The notes beneath the pieces were generated by a model. The model was given only the letters and a program-made list of their open reading frames with translations, ran no database searches and had not been told where the DNA came from. Below are positions 59,562-64,000 of a DNA stretch of 64,000 nucleotides, piece after piece (position 1 is the first letter of the stretch; every line of letters begins with the position of its first letter). Position numbers and translations under genes: made by a program. The DNA comes from DASVRZ01 sp038228695 (GTDB lineage Bacteria; Verrucomicrobiota; Verrucomicrobiia; Chthoniobacterales; DASVRZ01), in the NCBI GenBank assembly GCA_038228695.1, contig JBBRPA010000001.1:57455-121454 (forward strand), in the 5' to 3' direction.

Positions 59562-60691
59562 TTGAACACCACCGCCGGTTCCAGTCGGGCGATCTTCCGC
59601 AATCCGAACAACGCCGAAAGACAGCAAATAAAAATGATTACTCCGCCCGTAAAAGCTAGAATCTGCCACGGCATGAAAAACGGCGGCTGCCCTTTCTTGA
59701 GCACTCCATTGCCAAACAACGCTGCCAGCCCCACGCCCATTCCGTAGCCCACTCCGCCGACCACGAATGCCTGCAAAAAGACCATCCGCGCGAGCATCCC
59801 CATGTTCGCCCCCATCGCTTTGAGCGCCGCCAGAAACCGCAAATTCTCGTGGATAAACAAATAAAACGTCTGCCCCGAGATCGCCACTCCCACGATGATC
59901 CCCAGAATTACCACCGTCCCAAACGAGATCGGGATCCCGGTATTCTTGATATACCACCAGATCGTCTGCCACTTAAAATCCTCCGTCTCCACCGCGCGCA
60001 AACCTGGCAATTTCGAGATTCGCGCCGCACACTCTCGCGCGCTCACCCCATCCTGCGGATTCGCTAGAATGAACGACATCCGCTTTCGCGTAAACGGCAC
60101 ATACTCCAGCGCCCGGTCATACGTCGTAAACACATAGGGCTGACCCAAAAAACTCCGCTGCGTCTCGCAGATTCCGACCACGATCGCCTGCTTGTCATTG
60201 ATCTCAAACTTCGTCCCGAGGTGCAGCTTGAGCCCCTTTTTGGCAAACTTTTCCCGCGCCACCTGATCCACCACCACCGCATTCGGCAACCGCAAATCTT
60301 CCACCCTTCCCTCTTTCATCACCGCCGGGCGACCCGCCAGCGTCGCTGTATCCAGACCCGACAACTGCACCTGCTGAAACGACCCGTCCTCCAGCCGCGC
60401 CTGTGTAATCCCCCAGTAAAAGCGCACCGCCCACTTCACCCCCGGCACGCTCCGCACCCGATCCAGTTCGATCTCCCGCAGTGCCGTCACCTCGTTCACC
60501 TGCTCCACCGCCCGATCCATCACCCAGACCGGCGCACTGACATTCCGCAGCGTCGCCATTGTCCATTGCATCAACCCGCAAAACACCGACGACTGCTGCG
60601 ACATCAGCAACGCGCAAAAGGTTAGCCCGCAAACCAGCATCCCGTATTTCGCCCGGTCTCGGATGAGCATGTGAATCGCGATTCGGAGCAT
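59558..60691 (-). CDS. ABC transporter permease (FtsX/DevC-like)
   Basis: A 377-residue permease with one N-terminal helix (about 18-38), a 200-residue periplasmic domain (about 40-240, MacB_PCD-like, with GVKWAVRFYWGITQARLEDGS and SFLGQPYVFTTYDRALEY) and three C-terminal helices (about 255-275, 305-330, 345-365), with the FtsX-type FLAALKAMGANMGML. DevC/MacB-type mechanotransmission exporters push substrates from the periplasm outward. The cargo is unknown. It is the first gene of the operon permease-ATPase-adaptor. Confidence 0.9.
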   Translation of the reverse strand: MLRIAIHMLIRDRAKYGMLVCGLTFCALLMSQQSSVFCGLMQWTMATLRNVSAPVWVMDRAVEQVNEVTALREIELDRVRSVPGVKWAVRFYWGITQARLEDGSFQQVQLSGLDTATLAGRPAVMKEGRVEDLRLPNAVVVDQVAREKFAKKGLKLHLGTKFEINDKQAIVVGICETQRSFLGQPYVFTTYDRALEYVPFTRKRMSFILANPQDGVSARECAARISKLPGLRAVETEDFKWQTIWWYIKNTGIPISFGTVVILGIIVGVAISGQTFYLFIHENLRFLAALKAMGANMGMLARMVFLQAFVVGGVGYGMGVGLAALFGNGVLKKGQPPFFMPWQILAFTGGVIIFICCLSALFGLRKIARLEPAVVFK

Positions 60692-60760
60692 ACTCTTTTT
60701 ACGCCCCTCCCAGTGTTTGGACGCAGGGTGCGGTCATGGCTCGGAAAAAACCGACACCTT

Positions 60761-61738
60761 CTAGAAACGCTTAATGTAAGCTTTGCTCCGCAGCTCCTGC
60801 AGCCACTTCTCCGACGCTTTTTGCCGTTCCTCGCCCAGTAGCTTCGATTCGATATCTTTTTTCACCGTCTCATAAGCCGCATAGGTCGGCTCTTTCCGAC
60901 CCTCGACCTTCATTAAATAATAATTCCCCGCCTGCTCGAATACGGGGCTCACTTCCCCTTCCTTCAATCCGAAAGCCGCCTCGGTCAGTGCCGGGTTGAG
61001 CGTCTTCTTATCGATCCAACCCCATTCTCCACCGACATCCGCCGAGCTGTCCTGCGAATACAACTGCGCCATCTTCGCAAAATCCGCCCCGCCTTTGATC
61101 TTTGTGCGAATCTCATTCACCAGTTCCTTCTGCGCCTGTTCGGTCCCTCCGTCCGGCGAGACTTTCGGAATCACAATCATTCGCAACTGCACCGACTCAT
61201 TCGAGCCAAATTCTTTTTTGTGCGCATCATAATATTCCCGCACCTTCGTCGGCGACACGGCCAGATTTGATTTCACCTTCTGGCCACGCATGGCTTGGAC
61301 GATGATCTTATTCATCTCCATCTCCTTAAACTTGCTCAATGTGTAACCCTGCGCCTGCAACGTCCGCACAAACGCCCCGCGATCCCCGCCAAACTCCTCC
61401 CGCACGATCGATTTGATGTGTTCCTCGATCACATACGGCGGCAGTTTGAATTCATTCTTCTTAAAATCTTGGAGGATCAACTGGCGATCGATCAACTCCT
61501 GAAGCGCATTCTGGCGCAGTTCTTTCACCTTCGATTCCAGATCTGCTCCAGAATAGGCCTGACGCAACGCCCGTTCCCGGGGCGCCACCATTTCCCGCAC
61601 CTGCGAAAATGTGATCACTTCCTTATTGACGAGGGCCGCGATGCCATCGAGCACCTCCGGTTCAGCGAGGGCGCGCCCGGCAAAAGCAGAAAGAAGCAAC
61701 AGCACAGCAAACGTGCGAGACAAGCGGAGTGTGAACAT
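60761..61738 (-). CDS. SurA/PpiC-like periplasmic peptidyl-prolyl isomerase
   Basis: A 325-residue protein from ATG 61738 (MFTLRLSRTF, signal peptide to ALAEP); a start at 61771 would add 11 residues. It has a SurA N-terminal helical domain (VLDGIAALVNKEVITFSQVREMV, ALQELIDRQLILQDF) and one parvulin domain at about 170-270 (VQLRMIVIPK, GGADFAKMAQLYSQDSSADVGGEWGWI, VFEQAGNYYLMKVEG). Such proteins help outer-membrane beta-barrels fold. The gene is 69 bases upstream of the exporter permease on the same strand, so cotranscription is possible. Confidence 0.88.
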   Translation of the reverse strand: MFTLRLSRTFAVLLLLSAFAGRALAEPEVLDGIAALVNKEVITFSQVREMVAPRERALRQAYSGADLESKVKELRQNALQELIDRQLILQDFKKNEFKLPPYVIEEHIKSIVREEFGGDRGAFVRTLQAQGYTLSKFKEMEMNKIIVQAMRGQKVKSNLAVSPTKVREYYDAHKKEFGSNESVQLRMIVIPKVSPDGGTEQAQKELVNEIRTKIKGGADFAKMAQLYSQDSSADVGGEWGWIDKKTLNPALTEAAFGLKEGEVSPVFEQAGNYYLMKVEGRKEPTYAAYETVKKDIESKLLGEERQKASEKWLQELRSKAYIKRF

Positions 61739-62025
61739 GGAGAAGCGAGGAATAAAACGAACGGGATTCAAAGAGTCCGCTCAAAGTATTTCCGACCCCT
61801 TTGAAGTCAAGCCGGGAAACAGCCCGCGCTTGCCCCCTTCTTCGCTGTTGTCGTGCCGCACTTTTGCAACGATCGGTCCCGCCGCAAAGGCGGCAGCCGA
61901 TTCCATCCCCCGTTTTCCCCTTCCACTTCCCTGTTCAATTCGCTAAATGATCTCCGGCATAACCACGGCGGAGACAGCCGTCATTTTTAGGCAATCCTAA
62001 CCGCTTCTCCTCCCGCCCAATTCAC

Positions 62026-63477
62026 ATGTTCGAACAAACTTTCAAAAACATCGACGACGTCCTCCGCAGAGAGGGCGGCGGCGTCTTGAAATACACCGAG
62101 CAATCCTCGTGGCTGCTCTTCCTAAAATACCTCGACGGCCTTGAGCAGGATCGCGCAATGGAGGCACAGCTCGACGGCAAAAATTACAGCTTCATCCTCG
62201 ACCACACTTATCGCTGGGAAAGCTGGGCCGCACCGAAGAACCAGGATGGCAACCCCGACCACAATCAAGCTCTAGTCGGCGACGACCTCTGCGATTTTGT
62301 AAATCTAAAGCTCTTTCCCTACCTGCAAGGCTTCAAGCAAAGAGCCACCGGGCCAAACACCATCGAATACAAAATCGGAGTGATTTTTAGCGAAATAAAA
62401 AACGAGATTCGCAGCGGCTACAACCTGCGCGAAGTCGTGGAGACCATCGATGGACTTCGCTTCCGCACCCAGACCGAAAAGCATGAACTAAGTTATCTCT
62501 ACGAAGAAAAAATCGGCAACATGGGCAACGCCGGCCGTGATGGCGGCTCGTATTACACCCCGCGTCCGCTCATCCGCGCCATCGTGCGCGTCGTAAATCC
62601 GCAGATTGGCGAACGCATCTACGACGGAGCAGTCGGCTCGGCGGGTTTCTTATGCGAGGCGTTCGACTTCCTAAAAGCCAGACCCCATCTCACCACCAGC
62701 GAGGCCCAGACGCTTCAGGAAAAAACCTTTTACGCTAAAGAAAAAGACAAGCTCGCCTACGTGATTGCCATCATGAACATGATCCTGCACGGGATCGAAG
62801 CGCCGAACATCATTCACACCAACACCCTCACCGAAAACCTCGCCGACATTCAGGAAAAGGACCGCTACCATGTCGTGCTGGCGAATCCGCCCTTCGGCGG
62901 CAAGGAACGCCCCGAGGTGCAGCAGAATTTCCCCATCCGCACCGGCGAGACCGCCTTCCTCTTCCTCCAGCACTTCATCAAGATCCTCAAGGCCGGCGGA
63001 CGCGGCGGCGTGGTCATCAAGAACACCTTCCTCTCCAACACCGACAACGCCTCCGTGAGCCTGCGCAAGCTCCTGCTCGAAAGCTGCAACCTCCACACCG
63101 TGCTCGACTGCCCCGGCGGCACCTTCCAGGGCGCGGGCGTGAAGACCGTGGTGCTCTTCTTCGAGAAAGGCGCGCCCACGCGTCAAGTGTGGTTCTACCA
63201 GCTCGACCCCGGCCGCAACCTCGGCAAGACCAACCCGCTCAATGACGCCGACCTCGCCGAGTTCATCGAGTTGCAGAAGACCTTCGCCGACTCGCCCAAA
63301 AGCTGGAGCGTGGACGCCCGGACGATTGACCCCGCCACCTGCGACCTCTCCGTGAAGAACCCCAACGGCGGCGAGGCCGTGACGCACCGCAGCCCGCAGG
63401 AGATCATGGCAGAGATCGCCGCGCTGGATGCGGAGAGCGCGGAAGTGCTGGAGAACATCAAGGGGCTGCTCGCATGA
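62026..63477 (+). CDS. hsdM: Type I restriction-modification DNA methyltransferase subunit
   Basis: A 483-residue adenine N6-methyltransferase. The N-terminal HsdM helical domain (VLKYTEQSSWLLFLKYLDGLEQ) is followed by the SAM-binding fold: GGSYYTPRPLIRAIV, YDGAVGSAGFL (motif I) and the catalytic NPPFGGKE (motif IV). HsdM with HsdS methylates the recognition sequence and with HsdR restricts foreign DNA. It overlaps hsdS by ATGA. The base composition changes inside the gene at about 62.88 kb: the first part has many A-ending codons, and the rest is strongly C/G-ending. Region 61739-62025 before it has no gene. Confidence 0.95.
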   Translation: MFEQTFKNIDDVLRREGGGVLKYTEQSSWLLFLKYLDGLEQDRAMEAQLDGKNYSFILDHTYRWESWAAPKNQDGNPDHNQALVGDDLCDFVNLKLFPYLQGFKQRATGPNTIEYKIGVIFSEIKNEIRSGYNLREVVETIDGLRFRTQTEKHELSYLYEEKIGNMGNAGRDGGSYYTPRPLIRAIVRVVNPQIGERIYDGAVGSAGFLCEAFDFLKARPHLTTSEAQTLQEKTFYAKEKDKLAYVIAIMNMILHGIEAPNIIHTNTLTENLADIQEKDRYHVVLANPPFGGKERPEVQQNFPIRTGETAFLFLQHFIKILKAGGRGGVVIKNTFLSNTDNASVSLRKLLLESCNLHTVLDCPGGTFQGAGVKTVVLFFEKGAPTRQVWFYQLDPGRNLGKTNPLNDADLAEFIELQKTFADSPKSWSVDARTIDPATCDLSVKNPNGGEAVTHRSPQEIMAEIAALDAESAEVLENIKGLLA

Positions 63478-64000
63478 AGAAGGAGTGGGAAATCAAAACC
63501 ATCGGCGACGTTTGTGAGGTCATCGCGGGCCAGTCGCCGGAAGGGAAGTTCTACAATTCCGAAGGCAAGGGCACGCCTTTCTACCAAGGGAAAAAAGACT
63601 TCGGGGAGAAGTTCATTGAACCGCCGACAACTTGGACAACTGAAACAACGAAGATTGCCCGCGAGGGAGACATCCTCATGTCGGTGCGTGCGCCGGTCGG
63701 ACCGGTGAACTTCGCAACGGAAGAAGTGTGCATTGGCCGCGGCTTGGCAGCCATACGCAGCAGAAAGGAGTTAGACCGCGATTTTCTCTTCTACCAACTC
63801 CTGCACCTGCAACCGGAGATTGCGGGGAAAGAGGGCGCTGTCTTTGCCTCAATCAACAAGTCGGAGATAGCGGCGTTGCCCATCGCGCTCCCCCCGCTGA
63901 CCGAACAGCAGCGGATCGTCGGGGTGCTGGACGAAGCGTTTGCCGGCCTCGCCACCGCCCAAGCCAACGCCGCAAAGAACCTCCAAAACGCCCGTGCGCT
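63474..64000 (+). CDS. hsdS: Type I restriction-modification specificity subunit (partial)
   Basis: The first 175 codons of an HsdS: MKKEWEIKTIGDVCEVIAGQSP, then the first target-recognition domain with the typical ending SINKSEIAALPIALPPLTEQQRIVGVLDEAF, which leads into the conserved helical spacer. The second recognition domain and the stop lie beyond the right edge. The start overlaps the hsdM stop. HsdS determines the DNA sequence recognised by the complex. Confidence 0.93.
   Translation, partial: MKKEWEIKTIGDVCEVIAGQSPEGKFYNSEGKGTPFYQGKKDFGEKFIEPPTTWTTETTKIAREGDILMSVRAPVGPVNFATEEVCIGRGLAAIRSRKELDRDFLFYQLLHLQPEIAGKEGAVFASINKSEIAALPIALPPLTEQQRIVGVLDEAFAGLATAQANAAKNLQNARA

Overview
The window is about 58-60% GC by eye and looks like a free-living Gram-negative bacterium, most likely of the Verrucomicrobia. 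That placement is an inference. It rests on heptose biosynthesis (hldD), TonB-dependent and beta-barrel outer-membrane proteins, a PEP-CTERM remnant, 'choice-of-anchor D'/FG-GAP surface proteins, GT-C glycosyltransferases with TPR tails, and frequent absence of Shine-Dalgarno sequences.

1-6.3 kb: a partial TMTC-like membrane glycosyltransferase, a type IV-like pilin with a good sigma-54 promoter, then a tightly overlapping operon of two GT-C glycosyltransferases, SufE and a TatD nuclease, ending at tRNA-His. 6.3-15.4 kb: L,D-transpeptidase, a 1169-residue secreted protein with a seven-bladed FG-GAP propeller, a dihydrolipoamide-dehydrogenase-like flavoprotein, a SIMPL protein and an STT3-like GT-C protein. 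15.6-22.7 kb: gyrB, a Phd/VapC toxin-antitoxin pair, gyrA and a siroheme-decarboxylase-like (AhbA/AhbB) fusion, all on one strand with small gaps. 22.7-29.8 kb: a secreted unknown, bioD, tRNA-Asn, a relic zone, a ZnuD-like TonB receptor with a His-rich partner, and an IS701-type element next to a truncated PEP-CTERM gene.

29.8-52.4 kb is the most interesting part. A beta-barrel protein and a FecR-domain protein lie divergent from a CHASE2 adenylate/guanylate cyclase. The cyclase is followed at once by a NuoE-NuoF fusion and a NuoG/HoxU-like iron-sulfur protein that carries two cyclic-nucleotide-binding domains between its iron-sulfur modules. Then come a tetraheme cytochrome (opposite strand), an unlisted 24-codon Cys-rich ORF with a perfect ribosome binding site, a membrane cytochrome-b-like protein, an anchored decaheme cytochrome, a tandem GlcG/HbpS protein (opposite strand), an outer-membrane porin, and a 1294-residue decaheme cytochrome with an LVIVD propeller. 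A small operon with another cNMP-like domain protein lies just beyond. I read this as a putative second-messenger-gated electron-transfer chain from NAD(P)H through the inner membrane towards the outer membrane. None of this is demonstrated by sequence alone.

52.4-64 kb: a frameshifted C39-like peptidase, hldD, several small unknowns, an FmdB zinc ribbon, a DevBCA/MacAB-like exporter operon, a SurA/PpiC chaperone, and the start of a type I restriction-modification locus (hsdM, partial hsdS) that runs off the right edge.
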